Of a DNA stretch of 64,000 nucleotides, positions 15,407-24,326 are shown in pieces. A program made the position numbers and the translations under genes. The notes beneath the pieces were generated by a model. The model was not told the DNA's origin, ran no database searches, and worked only from the letters and a program-made list of their open reading frames with translations. The DNA is from Sulfuricaulis sp. (lineage in GTDB: Bacteria; Pseudomonadota; Gammaproteobacteria; Acidiferrobacterales; Sulfurifustaceae): contig JAUSDQ010000096.1 in the NCBI GenBank assembly GCA_030650525.1, positions 1 through 64,000 of the forward strand, written 5' to 3'. The first letter of the stretch is position 1. Each line of letters begins with the position of its first letter.

Positions 15407-16378
15407 TCAGAGCGTGATGACGACGCGCCCAAATCCGGCCCGGTCACCGACCATGGCCGCCGCTTCGGCGAAGCGTTGCACAGGCAGCACATGGCTCACC
15501 AGGGGCCGTATCCGGCCCTGCTGGTACAGCGTGACGACTTCGCGTTTGATCTCATTTGCGAGGTCGCCATCGCGCTCGCTGGATTGACGGAAGTCCACGC
15601 CGATCAGGGACGCGCCCTTGACAATGGACAGGTTGGTTTTCAGCATGCCGATTTGCCCGCCGGCGAAGCCGACCATCAGGTGGCGGCCGCCCCAGCCCAG
15701 GGTGCGGAAGGCGGCATCGGTGGCGTCGCCGCCCACGGTGTCGAACACCACGTCGACGCCCCCTGGTACCAGTGCCTTGACTGCGTCCTTCCAGTCCCCA
15801 TTGGCGCTGTCAACGGTCTCGTCTGCGCCCGCCGCGCAGGCAGCCGCTCGCTTGGCCGCCGTCGAGGCCATGGCGACGACGCGCGCGCCCAGCAGCTTGC
15901 CGAGCTGTACGGCGGCGTGTCCCACCCCACCGGTGGCACCGAGCACGAGCAGGGTCTCACCCGCGCGCAACCGCCCACGCTCACGAAGTGCGTACAGGGC
16001 GGTGCCATACGAAGCGGTCAGCACGGCTGTCTCCTCAACAGACGCATCGGGTGACAGCACTTGCACCGCATCGACCGCGCAACAGATGAACTGCGCCCAC
16101 GCGCCCTGGCGGGTGCCGCAGACACGATCCCCGACCTTCAGCGTCGACGTGACGTCCGGCCCCAGCGCATCCACCGTGCCGCTGAATTCGCTGCCCGGCA
16201 CAAACGGCAGGGACGGCTTGACCTGGTAGCCGCCACGCGCGACCAACAGGTCCACAAAGGAGATGCCGCAGGCGTGGACGCGCACGCGCACTTGTCCGGC
16301 AAGTGGTTCGGGGATCGGCAGCTCGTTGCACTCGACTGAAGCGCCGGGATCATAGCTGTGTACTCGCATGGCTAACAT
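15407..16378 (-). CDS. Quinone oxidoreductase-like MDR protein
   Basis: Medium-chain dehydrogenase/reductase of 323 residues, zinc-free NADPH:quinone reductase type. PGSEFSGTVDALG and VGDRVCG belong to the GroES-like domain, and LGATGGVGHAAVQLGK is the nucleotide-binding motif. The HDF/SDLL region (SFVDLLVARGGY) matches the quinone reductase and enoyl reductase branch (human homologues NQO-like/ACR). NADPH-dependent reduction of a 2-enoyl-CoA or an enone is plausible. The start at 16378 has AGGAA seven bases upstream. It is a single-gene unit between the tctC remnant pair and the hydratase at 16561, and I see no operator before it. Confidence 0.87.
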   Translation of the reverse strand: MLAMRVHSYDPGASVECNELPIPEPLAGQVRVRVHACGISFVDLLVARGGYQVKPSLPFVPGSEFSGTVDALGPDVTSTLKVGDRVCGTRQGAWAQFICCAVDAVQVLSPDASVEETAVLTASYGTALYALRERGRLRAGETLLVLGATGGVGHAAVQLGKLLGARVVAMASTAAKRAAACAAGADETVDSANGDWKDAVKALVPGGVDVVFDTVGGDATDAAFRTLGWGGRHLMVGFAGGQIGMLKTNLSIVKGASLIGVDFRQSSERDGDLANEIKREVVTLYQQGRIRPLVSHVLPVQRFAEAAAMVGDRAGFGRVVITL

Positions 16379-16560
16379 ATATTGGATTCCTGTCGTGGCG
16401 CAGTGCTATTCGGCTGCGATAAGATGAAAATGTTGACAGGGGATTATCGACGGTCGCGCCGCGGCGCTTTGTCCTTCGCGCTGAATTCAATCGCGGGTTT
16501 TTATTTGATAAATTTTGCGCGCCCGGTTTGGGGCCGCACTCAATGCTGAGGAGATGGTGC

Positions 16561-17358
16561 ATGTCCCAACTGCAAGGAAGCGAGCGCGCCGCGCCGCTGG
16601 TCTTGATCGAGAAGGATCCAGCAGGCTACGCGGTCGTGACGCTGAATCGGCCGCGGGCCCTGAATGCGCTGTCACGCGCGCTGCGTGACGAGCTGGCCAC
16701 CGCCTTCGATCATCTGGCGGCCGATCCTGGCGTGCGGGTGCTGATCCTCACCGGCGCCGGTCGGGCATTTTGTGCCGGGATTGACGTCAAGGAACTGTCC
16801 AACGTGGGCCTGGGTCGCGCGGGTGAAGTAGCTGATCCGGTGTTGGCACTGTCCCGCTTTGCCGGGCCGGTGATCGCCGCCGTCAATGGGGTTGCCGTGA
16901 CCGGCGGTTTTGAGCTGGCCCTGGCCTGCGACATCCTGCTGGCCAGCGAGGAGGCGCGCTTCGCCGACACGCACGGGCGCATAGGCATCCTGCCGGGCTG
17001 GGGGCTGTCGCAGCGCCTGAGCCGCAGGATAGGCGTGCATCGTGCCAAGGAATTGTCACTGACCGGCAAGTACCTGTCGGCCGCGCAGGCCGAGCATTGG
17101 GGTCTGGTGAATCAGGTGCTGGCGGCGGCTGAACTGCTGAGCGCGGCGCGCAGCATGGCGCTGGAGATGCTTTCGCTGTTGCCCCACATGCTGCTCGCCT
17201 ACAAGCAGCTCATTGATGACGGTGCGGAGCTGGCTTTCGGTGCCGCGATGCAGTTGGAGCAGCAGCGCAGCGGTGCGGCCAACCAAGGGCTGTCGCCGGC
17301 GGCCGTTGCGGCGCAGACTGCCGCGCTGTTCGCGCATGGTCACGGCGCCGCGCGCTGA
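16561..17358 (+). CDS. Enoyl-CoA hydratase family protein
   Basis: Crotonase-fold protein, 265 residues from the ATG at 16561, which has GAGGAG seven bases upstream; an earlier in-frame ATG at 16528 has none. GAGRAFCAGIDV forms the CoA loop and TGGFELALACD keeps the first catalytic glutamate. The second is replaced in ARFADTHGRIGILPGWG, where TH stands in place of PE; the same variant is common in actinobacterial and proteobacterial EchA proteins. Hydration is likely but may differ from classical crotonase. The gene stands alone, convergent with the ACAD at 17512. Confidence 0.87.
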   Translation: MSQLQGSERAAPLVLIEKDPAGYAVVTLNRPRALNALSRALRDELATAFDHLAADPGVRVLILTGAGRAFCAGIDVKELSNVGLGRAGEVADPVLALSRFAGPVIAAVNGVAVTGGFELALACDILLASEEARFADTHGRIGILPGWGLSQRLSRRIGVHRAKELSLTGKYLSAAQAEHWGLVNQVLAAAELLSAARSMALEMLSLLPHMLLAYKQLIDDGAELAFGAAMQLEQQRSGAANQGLSPAAVAAQTAALFAHGHGAAR

Positions 17359-17400
17359 ACTGCCGACGCTGAGCGCGTGGCGCACCGGCCGGGTTCGCCC

Positions 17401-17426
17401 GCGCTCCTCGTCCTGCAAGCGCCGCC
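17401..17426 (-). pseudogene. Tail of a lost acyl-CoA ligase gene
   Basis: These 26 bases are identical to 21465-21490, the 3' end of the ligase gene at 21450, and read RRLQDEER on the minus strand. The flanks differ. The fragment lies between the hydratase and the convergent ACAD gene, which suggests that another ligase copy was deleted here, leaving the codons next to its stop. Confidence 0.5.
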
Positions 17427-17511
17427 TCAGCAACGATTGCGTGGCACTTGGCGACTTGCCAATTCGGTTTCGCCCGCTAGAAGTGCCTGGTGCAAAAAGT
17501 CGGCGACGCTT

Positions 17512-18750
17512 TCACGTCAGATAGGCAGCGGCCTTGCCGCGGTTCGCCTTGCTTCGACGAATCTCGTTGCGCGCCACCGACCGCAGGTGCACCTCGTCGG
17601 GGCCGTCCGCCACGCGTAGCGCGCGTCCGACCGTCCACAGGCGCGCCAGCGGCGTGTCTTGTGACAAGCCCATGGCGCCGAATGTTTGCATCGCCCGGTC
17701 CAACACCGTGGTGTGCAGCCGTGCCGCGATGATCTTGATCATGGATATCTCACTCGCCGCGCCCTTCGCGCCCCCGTTGTCGATCATCCATGCGGCCTTG
17801 AGCACCAGCATGCGCGCCTGTTCGATCTCGCAACGTGACAGTGCGATCCACTCCGCGACGTTGGCGTGCTCATACAGATACTTGCCAAAGGTCTTGCGCT
17901 CTTGGGCCCGCTGGCACATGAGTGTCAGCGCCATCTCACAGGCACCGATGGAGCGCATGCAGTGGTGAATGCGACCCGGACCGAGGCGCGCCTGCGACAT
18001 CATGAAGCCACCACCCTCTGGGCCCAGCAGATTGGCGCGCGGCACACGCACGTTGCGGTACAGCACCTCGGCATGGCCGTAGGGCGTTAAATGATTCATC
18101 ACCTTCATGGGGCGGACCATTGTGATGCCAGGTGTGTCGGTCGGCACGATGAGCATGCTCTGGCGCTCGTGAGCGGCGGCATCGGGATTGGTGACGCCCA
18201 TCACGATATGGAGTTTGCAGCGCGGGTCGGCGCCGTTCGTGATGAACCACTTGCGGCCGTTCACGACATAGTCGTCGCCGTCCCGGCGAATCGTGGTCGC
18301 GATGTTGGTCGCGTCCGATGAGGCGACATCTGGCTCGGTCATGGAAAAAGCTGAACGGATATTCCCCTCGAGCAGCGGGTTCAACCACTTGCCACGCTGG
18401 TCGGGCGTGGAAAACAGATGCAGCAGTTCCATGTTGCCGGAATCGGGAGAGCTGCAGTTGAACACTTCCGCAGCCCAGATCACGGCGCCGGTGATCTCCG
18501 CGATTGGCGCATATTCAAAATTGCTTAACCGGGTGCCGGGCTCGTCGTCGCGCAGCGCGGGAAGAAACATGTTCCACAGTCCCTGCGCCTTGGCTTTTGC
18601 CTTCAGGTCTTCCAGCATGCGAGGCGGGTGCATGCCCTCTTCAACATCCGCGATCCACTGCTTGTTGGCCGGCAAGATGTGCTGATCCATGAAGTCCCGA
18701 ACCTGAACCTGAAGCTGTTTGACTTTAGGCGAAAAGTTGAAAAATTCCAT
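17512..18750 (-). CDS. Acyl-CoA dehydrogenase, ACAD11/LvaC-like
   Basis: 412-residue ACAD of the ACAD10/ACAD11 branch, not a short-chain type. FSMTEPDVASSDATNI, NGRKWFITNGADPRCK, ARLGPGRIHHCMR and VADGPDEVH closely follow human ACAD11. In this branch the ACAD acts together with an aminoglycoside-kinase-fold enzyme on 4-hydroxyacyl-CoAs: the kinase phosphorylates the 4-hydroxyl and the ACAD drives its removal (LvaA and LvaC in levulinate catabolism). A gene for such a kinase lies divergently at 19054, and one operator sits between them, which supports a joint role. An ordinary 2,3-dehydrogenation remains possible. Confidence 0.88.
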   Translation of the reverse strand: MEFFNFSPKVKQLQVQVRDFMDQHILPANKQWIADVEEGMHPPRMLEDLKAKAKAQGLWNMFLPALRDDEPGTRLSNFEYAPIAEITGAVIWAAEVFNCSSPDSGNMELLHLFSTPDQRGKWLNPLLEGNIRSAFSMTEPDVASSDATNIATTIRRDGDDYVVNGRKWFITNGADPRCKLHIVMGVTNPDAAAHERQSMLIVPTDTPGITMVRPMKVMNHLTPYGHAEVLYRNVRVPRANLLGPEGGGFMMSQARLGPGRIHHCMRSIGACEMALTLMCQRAQERKTFGKYLYEHANVAEWIALSRCEIEQARMLVLKAAWMIDNGGAKGAASEISMIKIIAARLHTTVLDRAMQTFGAMGLSQDTPLARLWTVGRALRVADGPDEVHLRSVARNEIRRSKANRGKAAAYLT

Positions 18751-18771
18751 ATGAAATCCGATCAGTGTTTA

Positions 18772-18814
18772 AGGTTCAACCAATATTCTATGCGCAGGCT
18801 CCACACGAGGGCAA
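18772..18814 (-). promoter_or_regulatory. Promoter with operator at the start site
   Basis: On the minus strand TTGCCC (18809-18814), 18 bases and TAGAAT (18785-18790) lead to the ACAD gene. The operator, TGGTTGAACCT on that strand (18772-18782), starts two bases after the -10. It lies in the gap shared with the divergent kinase gene. Confidence 0.55.
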
Positions 18815-19053
18815 GGCCGACTGGCTGAGGAGTTGGTGGCATTAGACAGCTGGGAGCCCATGGTCAAAGTCCCAGACGAAAGATGCCGTTATCTCATCGA
18901 GGGAAAGCGGATACGATCTGGGCAAGGCAGTGCTGGCGGCATCGAGACTGATCGCGCCGAAGGAATGTGTTCGCGACCATCTTCGTGATGCCTGGCGATG
19001 GTATTCCCGGGCTTTGTATTCTGTATTCCACGGCTTGATTTGAAGGGCAAATC
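18815..19053. other. Rest of the ACAD/kinase intergenic region
   Basis: This is the kinase-proximal part of a 303-bp divergent gap. I see no gene and no second full operator. The kinase ATG at 19054 is preceded by a weak GAAGGG. The plus-strand promoter could not be placed with confidence. Confidence 0.35.
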
Positions 19054-20109
19054 ATGAACACAACATCTTCCATGCCGGTTGACCTGAACGTCCTGGCGCG
19101 CTGGATGGATCAGCAGGGGCTGGAGAGGGGCACCATCACGCAGGCGCGACTGCTGACCGGTGGCACGCAAAACATCCTGCTGCGCTTTCGCCGCGGCGAG
19201 CGCGACTTCGTGCTGAGGCGTCCCCCATTGCATGTGCGCCCGGAACACAACCGGACCATGCAGCGCGAGGCGCGTGTGCTTACGGCGCTGGCCGTGAGCG
19301 AGGTGCCGCATCCGGCCCTCGTGGCGACTTGCGCCTCGGACGATGTGCTCGGCGCAGCCTTCTATCTGATGGAGCCGGTGGACGGATTCAATCCCGTGGT
19401 CGGTCTGCCCAGCCTGCATGCGGGTAGCGCGACGATACGCCACGAGATGGGCGTGGCGATGGTCGACGCCAGCCTTGCGCTTGCCCGCTTCGACTACGTC
19501 GCCGCGGGCCTGACCGACGTTGGCAAACTGGACGGTTATCTTGAGCGACAGGTGCAGCGTTGGCGCACGCAACTCGAGTCCTATCGCGACTACCAAGGAT
19601 GGCCCGGCGCGGGCGATATTCCCGGCATCGATGCGGTCGGTCAATGGCTCGATCAACACCGGCCCGGTGGCTTTGTCCCTGGCCTGGTCCACGGCGACTT
19701 CCATTTGGCGAATGCGATGTTCCGTTTCGACAGTGGGCGCCTGGCAGCCCTGGTCGATTGGGAGCTGTCGACCATTGGCGACCCGCTGTTTGATTTTGGC
19801 TGGCTACTGGCGACCTGGCACGTGCCTGGCCAGTCTTGCGCCGCCAGCCTGCGCGTCGAGCCCTGGAACGGATTTCCCAGCGTGCAGGAACTGATCGGGC
19901 GCTACCAGGCCGGCACGCAGCGCGACACGTCGGACATCCACTGGTATGCCGTGCTCGCCTGCTACAAGCTGGGGATCGTGCAGGAAGGCAGCTACGCGCG
20001 CGCTTTCGCCGGCAAGGCTTCGCCCGACGTCGGTGCGCGCCAGCATGCCTCCGCGGTCGCTCTGTTCCAACGTGCCCAGGCCTGGATTGAGCACGGATTA
20101 CCCCAATAA
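19054..20109 (+). CDS. Kinase-fold protein, LvaA/ACAD10-type
   Basis: Phosphotransferase of the aminoglycoside/choline kinase fold, 351 residues. LVHGDFHLANAMF carries the catalytic Asp and the Mg-binding Asn, and LVDWELSTIGDPLFDFGW carries the second metal Asp. LTGGTQNILLRFRR and FVLRRPP form the N-lobe with the ATP-binding lysine region. Members next to ACAD genes phosphorylate the 4-hydroxyl of hydroxyacyl-CoAs and are not antibiotic-resistance enzymes. It is divergent from an ACAD11-like gene, and its nearest paralogue at 46138 follows another ACAD of that branch. Pathway placement is by context. Confidence 0.87.
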   Translation: MNTTSSMPVDLNVLARWMDQQGLERGTITQARLLTGGTQNILLRFRRGERDFVLRRPPLHVRPEHNRTMQREARVLTALAVSEVPHPALVATCASDDVLGAAFYLMEPVDGFNPVVGLPSLHAGSATIRHEMGVAMVDASLALARFDYVAAGLTDVGKLDGYLERQVQRWRTQLESYRDYQGWPGAGDIPGIDAVGQWLDQHRPGGFVPGLVHGDFHLANAMFRFDSGRLAALVDWELSTIGDPLFDFGWLLATWHVPGQSCAASLRVEPWNGFPSVQELIGRYQAGTQRDTSDIHWYAVLACYKLGIVQEGSYARAFAGKASPDVGARQHASAVALFQRAQAWIEHGLPQ

Positions 20110-20155
20110 TCATTGCGTCCGCATGCGACCTCGCATCGCACTGGGTGGCGGCGCG

Positions 20156-21256
20156 TTAGGCCGGCGGAACGCCCCAGGCTTCAAGAGCGGTCTGCGTGTC
20201 TGCGCCAATGCGCGAGGGCGCGCGAGTCGCCGGATTCGGCGTCACTGAAAAGCGCGGCGCGGGGCCGGGTTGCCAGCGGCCATCGATTTGAACAAAAGTG
20301 CCGCGCGCGACATTGTGCGGATGCAGTGGCGCCTCGTCCATGTCGAGCACCGGGGCAAAGCACACGTCGCTGCCCTCCATGAGCGCGCACCATTCGTCGC
20401 GACTGCGGGTCAGGATGACGGCAGCCAGCTTCGCGCTCAGTTCCGGCCACTGGCTGCTGTCCATCTGTCCGTCAAATGCCGGGTCGGTCAGACCGACCTT
20501 GGCGCGCAGCAGTGCATAGAACTGCGGCTCCATTGATCCCAGCGCAATCCACTTGCCGTCGGCGCAGCAATAGGTTTTGTAGAACGGCGCGCCACCGTCC
20601 AGCAGGTTTTGACCACGCTCGCCCCAGCGCCCAGCCCCGCGCATGAAGTACATCAAGTTCATCAGCGAGGCCGAACCCTCGACCATCGAGCAATCCACCA
20701 CCTGGCCGCGACCGCTGTTGCGCGCGTTGATTACGCCAGCGAGCAGGCCCATGGCCAAGTAGAGCGCTCCGCCGCCGAAGTCGCCCACCAGATTCAAGGG
20801 CGGGACCGGCTGCTGGACCGTGCCGATGGCATGCAGCGCACCACTGAGTGCAATGTAGTTGATGTCATGACCCGCAGCCTGCGCCAGCGGACCGGTTTGG
20901 CCCCATCCGGTCATGCGGCCGTAGACCAGCCGCGGATTGCGCTGCAAGGCCAGGTCCGGGCCCAGGCCCAGGCGCTCCATCACGCCCGGGCGAAAGCCTT
21001 CGATGATGGCATCGGCTTTTTCGAAGAGCCTCAACGCGGTTTCGATGCCGGCCGCGCTCTTGAGGTCCAGCGTCACCGAGCGTTGGCCGCGCGCCAGCAC
21101 ATTGGCGGTTCGGTCCGTCTCTTCGGGCCGGTCGATGCGCAGTACGTCGGCACCAAGGTCCGCCATCAACATCGCAGTGAAAGGGCCGGGGCCGATGCCA
21201 CCCACAATGACAATCTTCACGCCGGCCAATGGACCGGATTGTTCTGCTTTCTGCAT
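20156..21256 (-). CDS. 2-methylacyl-CoA racemase family protein
   Basis: CaiB/BaiF-fold protein of 366 residues that matches the alpha-methylacyl-CoA racemase (AMACR/MCR) group more than CoA-transferases. [22 protein letters not shown] contains the catalytic His and [10 protein letters not shown] the catalytic Asp of MCR, and [13 protein letters not shown] and [13 protein letters not shown] are group blocks. It would epimerise the 2-methyl centre so that ACADs of one stereospecificity can act. Its closest relatives here are at 25271 and 56171. It is convergent with the kinase gene. No operator is visible before it, so it may be read through from the ligase gene at 21450. Confidence 0.87.
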   Translation of the reverse strand: MQKAEQSGPLAGVKIVIVGGIGPGPFTAMLMADLGADVLRIDRPEETDRTANVLARGQRSVTLDLKSAAGIETALRLFEKADAIIEGFRPGVMERLGLGPDLALQRNPRLVYGRMTGWGQTGPLAQAAGHDINYIALSGALHAIGTVQQPVPPLNLVGDFGGGALYLAMGLLAGVINARNSGRGQVVDCSMVEGSASLMNLMYFMRGAGRWGERGQNLLDGGAPFYKTYCCADGKWIALGSMEPQFYALLRAKVGLTDPAFDGQMDSSQWPELSAKLAAVILTRSRDEWCALMEGSDVCFAPVLDMDEAPLHPHNVARGTFVQIDGRWQPGPAPRFSVTPNPATRAPSRIGADTQTALEAWGVPPA

Positions 21257-21449
21257 TTGTTCTCCTGATAAAGTAAATTGTGAGGGTTAAGAAACTGTCG
21301 GTATTGCTGGCCGGCGGTCTGCGCAAGTGATCGACGGACGGCACTGCATTGACACCGCCGACCGAGTGGTCCGCGTCTGGGTCCGAAAATTTGGGCGCCG
21401 AGACGGGCGAACCGGCCAGGCCTTGTGCCCAACAGAATGCAACACGACG

Positions 21450-23126
21450 CTACTGGATTTTGCCGCGCTCCTCGTCCTGCAAGCGCCGCCAGTCGATCTT
21501 TCCGGTGCCCGAACGCGGCAAGCGGTCGGTGAACTCGACCTCGCGCGGGCACTTGTAGCTGGCCATCTGCTCGCGTGACCAGGCGATCAGTTCCTCGGCC
21601 ATGAGTTGTGCCCCGGCGCGCAACACGATCACCGCCTTGACCTGCTCGCCGCGACGCGAGTCCACTTTGGCGATCACGCAGGCCTCCTGCACGGCCGGGT
21701 GCCGGTGCAACAGCGTCTCCACTTCCGTGGGCCAGACCTTGTAGCCAGCCGCGTTGATCATGCGCTTGAGGCGATCAACGAGAAAGTAGTAGCCGTCCTC
21801 GTCGCGTATCACCAGGTCGCCGGTGCGCAACCAGCGTTTGCCATCACGCTCGATGAACGAGGTCCGGTTGGCCTCGTCGTTGTGCCAATAGCCGCCGGGG
21901 CTGACCTGATCGCCACTGACCCATAGCTCACCGCTCTCGGCGGTTTTCCCGTCTGGCAAAGACTCAAGTGTCACCGGGTCCACCACCATCACGCTGATAC
22001 CGAAGGTCGGAATGCCCAGGCATTGACGCTTGCCGCGCTGCGGCGGAGTGGCCATCACCATGGAGGCGGTTTCGGTCATGCCATAGCCCTCGATGTAGGA
22101 GATGCCAAGTTCTTCGCTCAGGCGCCGGTTCACGGCCTCGGGCAGCGGCGAGCCGCCGCCGGTAATGAAACGCACGCTCTCCAGCGTGTCCGGTCGCAGA
22201 TCGGGCAGTGCCAACAGGTCCAGCAGCATGGGTGGCGAGACCCCCCAGCGGTTGACGCGATGCTGCGGGATCAGGGTGGCCGCACGATGAACGTCCCAGC
22301 GCGGCAACAGCACCACGGTGGCGCCCAGGTAGATGGATGTGTTGATGATTGCCTGCAGCCCCTGCATGTGGAACATGGGCGAGGCGCCGAGGAACACCGT
22401 CTCGGCCGTGTCGCCGCGCCAGAGCGCGGGCGTGATGGCTGCGGTCATCAAGGACCGGTGCGTGTGCGTGCAGCCCTTGGGGTGGGCCGTGGTGCCCGAG
22501 GTGTAGGCGATCAAACATAGATCGTCAGGGCCGTTTTGCATCGACGCCGGCGTGCGGTCGGCTGCCAGCGCCTCAGACCAAGCCAAGACCTTGGGGTGGT
22601 TCAGGGCCTGGTGCGGTGTGGCAAACCATTCTGGCGCATCCGGGTCCAACTGGTCGGCGCCATCGCTGTAAGCAAACACGATAACGTGATCCAGTGCTCC
22701 GTCCAGTAGAGGTTCCAGTCGTGGCCACAACTCTTGTGCGGCAATGGCCACACGCGCGCCGCTGTCGGCCGCAACGTGGGCGAACTCCTCGGCCAGATTC
22801 ATGGGGTTCACCGGTACCACCACGGCGTCGGCGCGCAGAATTGCATGGTAGGCCGTGGCGAACTGGGGTGAACTCTGCGCACCCAGCAGCACGCGGTCGC
22901 CGCGTTTGACGCCGCAACGCTGCTGCAGCCAACCGGCCAGGCGCTCGCTGTCTTGCAGCAGGCGCGCATAGTCAGTCGCGTGGCCGTAGACCACATAGGC
23001 CGGTTTGTGCGGGTAACGTCGCGCGGCTATTTCCAGATTGCCGTTCAGCGTGGTCTGCGGCACGTGCAGGGTGGCGGGCAGGCCTTTGGGCCAGAACGGC
23101 GACGGCATTTGAATAGGTTTTCTCAC
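21450..23126 (-). CDS. AMP-forming acyl-CoA ligase
   Basis: ANL ligase, 558 residues, of the long-chain/branched acid FadD-like group. YTSGTTAHPKG is the P-loop (with A for G in the sixth position), GYGMTETAS the adenylate motif, LRTGDLV with RDEDGYYF the hinge region, and RSGTGKIDWRRLQ the catalytic lysine loop. The partial gene at the right window edge is its clear paralogue. Two operators and a promoter lie upstream. The racemase gene follows 193 bases downstream on the same strand, so activation and epimerisation may be linked. Confidence 0.9.
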   Translation of the reverse strand: MRKPIQMPSPFWPKGLPATLHVPQTTLNGNLEIAARRYPHKPAYVVYGHATDYARLLQDSERLAGWLQQRCGVKRGDRVLLGAQSSPQFATAYHAILRADAVVVPVNPMNLAEEFAHVAADSGARVAIAAQELWPRLEPLLDGALDHVIVFAYSDGADQLDPDAPEWFATPHQALNHPKVLAWSEALAADRTPASMQNGPDDLCLIAYTSGTTAHPKGCTHTHRSLMTAAITPALWRGDTAETVFLGASPMFHMQGLQAIINTSIYLGATVVLLPRWDVHRAATLIPQHRVNRWGVSPPMLLDLLALPDLRPDTLESVRFITGGGSPLPEAVNRRLSEELGISYIEGYGMTETASMVMATPPQRGKRQCLGIPTFGISVMVVDPVTLESLPDGKTAESGELWVSGDQVSPGGYWHNDEANRTSFIERDGKRWLRTGDLVIRDEDGYYFLVDRLKRMINAAGYKVWPTEVETLLHRHPAVQEACVIAKVDSRRGEQVKAVIVLRAGAQLMAEELIAWSREQMASYKCPREVEFTDRLPRSGTGKIDWRRLQDEERGKIQ

Positions 23127-23198
23127 GATGAGCTCCAGGGAATGGCGCCGCGTAGCGCGGCGTTATTGGAATGCCGATGCCAGTACATTTTTACAAAT

Positions 23199-23209
23199 TG
23201 GTTCTACCA
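23199..23209. promoter_or_regulatory. TGGTNNNACCA operator
   Basis: TGGTTCTACCA is a perfect 4-3-4 palindrome located 73 bp before the ligase start, in the probable 5' leader. It has the same TCT centre as the site at 25182. Confidence 0.55.
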
Positions 23210-23271
23210 ACAGCTGCGAGTGCTGTTCAGATCTCTGACAACGACAAACACTTCGCAGTAGTATTCAATAC

Positions 23272-23301
23272 ATTATGGTTGAACCAATACAATGTTAGCA
23301 A
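23272..23301 (-). promoter_or_regulatory. Promoter with operator in the spacer
   Basis: On the minus strand TTGCTA (23296-23301), 18 bases and CATAAT (23272-23277) form a promoter for the ligase gene. The perfect operator TGGTTGAACCA (23276-23286) covers the spacer and the edge of the -10. Confidence 0.55.
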
Positions 23302-23511
23302 TATGGCCGATGAACGTCAACTATCCGAGTTGCTATTGACAGCGCAACGTCGTAATGTTCCCCTTTCACGTTGAGGGGCAATCATGGCCGAGGTGGTACA
23401 GATGATATCTAGCCGCTTCGATGGAAAGCGTTGAGCGCAGTTTGGTGAACCGATCGGGATTTAGGCGTGCAGCGTCGACGCGGCGAACTCCAGTTGGATT
23501 TGTTGACGTTC
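23302..23511. other. Intergenic sequence, no gene supported
   Basis: The rest of a 385-bp gap between the ligase promoter and the stop of the next minus-strand hydratase gene. I recognise no coding motif, hairpin or operator. Confidence 0.4.
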
Positions 23512-24273
23512 TCAGCGGCCTTTCCAGACCGGCGTTCTCTTTTCGAGGAAGGCGCGAACGCCTTCCTTCACGTCAGCGCTGCCGCTAATTTGGGCTAGCG
23601 CTGCGGCGGTGGCTTCCCAGCCTAGGTTGTCTGCTGCAGCCAGCAGTCCGTTCATGGCACCCAGGCAGGCCTGCACCGACAGGGGCGCGTTTTCGCCGAT
23701 GCGCCGTGCCAATACCAGCGCCTGCGCCAGTGCTTCGCCCGGTGGCGTGAGCGTGTTGACCAGCCCAAGCGCGTGGGCGCGCTCCGCGTTCATGGCTTGG
23801 CCACCCAGCACCAGTTCGCGCGCGATATTGGGCGGCAAGGCCTGCAGCGCACGGAACAAGGCGCCGCAGGTCGGCAGCACGCCTCGCACCACTTCGGGCA
23901 GGCCGAAGCGGGCGTCGCTGGCGGCGACCACCATGTCGCAGGCCAGTACGATTTCCATGCCGCCGCCCAGGGCCGCGCCTTCCACCGCTGCGATCAGGGG
24001 CTTGCGGCGGCGGCGGCGGATGATGCCGTACGCGCCTCCACGCTCGGTGACATAGTCGCCGCCCGAGCTCAGGTCGCTGCCCGCGCAAAACACCTGGGTC
24101 CCGCCGGTGAGCACGCCGACGACGAGATCAGGATCGTCTTCGAGGGTGTTGAAGGCGCTGTCCAGCGCATCGGCCAGCGCACGGTCCACCGCGTTGCGCT
24201 TGTGCTCGCGCTGCATCGTGATTACCAGCACGCCTCCATGGCGCTGCGTTCCCACCAGTTCGGTTTGTGTCAT
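23512..24273 (-). CDS. Enoyl-CoA hydratase
   Basis: Crotonase-fold enzyme, 253 residues, and the only stand-alone copy in the window with both catalytic glutamates: GGGMEIVLACD and FGLPEVVRGVLP. It should add water to a 2-enoyl-CoA to give the 3-hydroxyacyl-CoA. TGGTQVFCAGSDL is the oxyanion-hole block. A run of five or six arginines (GIIRRRRRKP) at about residue 85 is unusual but lies in a surface loop that varies in the family. It is 53 bases downstream of the nitroreductase gene on the same strand. Confidence 0.9.
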   Translation of the reverse strand: MTQTELVGTQRHGGVLVITMQREHKRNAVDRALADALDSAFNTLEDDPDLVVGVLTGGTQVFCAGSDLSSGGDYVTERGGAYGIIRRRRRKPLIAAVEGAALGGGMEIVLACDMVVAASDARFGLPEVVRGVLPTCGALFRALQALPPNIARELVLGGQAMNAERAHALGLVNTLTPPGEALAQALVLARRIGENAPLSVQACLGAMNGLLAAADNLGWEATAAALAQISGSADVKEGVRAFLEKRTPVWKGR

Positions 24274-24326
24274 GCGGCTTCTCCGATCAATTTCAATTCA
24301 TGCTCAGGCGGGCAGCGAATTCGATG

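Noticed and set aside
18377-18387. GGGTTCAACCA, one mismatch to the operator.
   Set aside because: It lies inside the ACAD coding region and is explained by its codons; no promoter elements flank it.
19054-20109. Reading the kinase-fold genes as aminoglycoside resistance.
   Set aside because: Neighbouring ACAD genes and the ACAD10/11-like motifs point to acyl-CoA metabolism; nothing indicates drug resistance.
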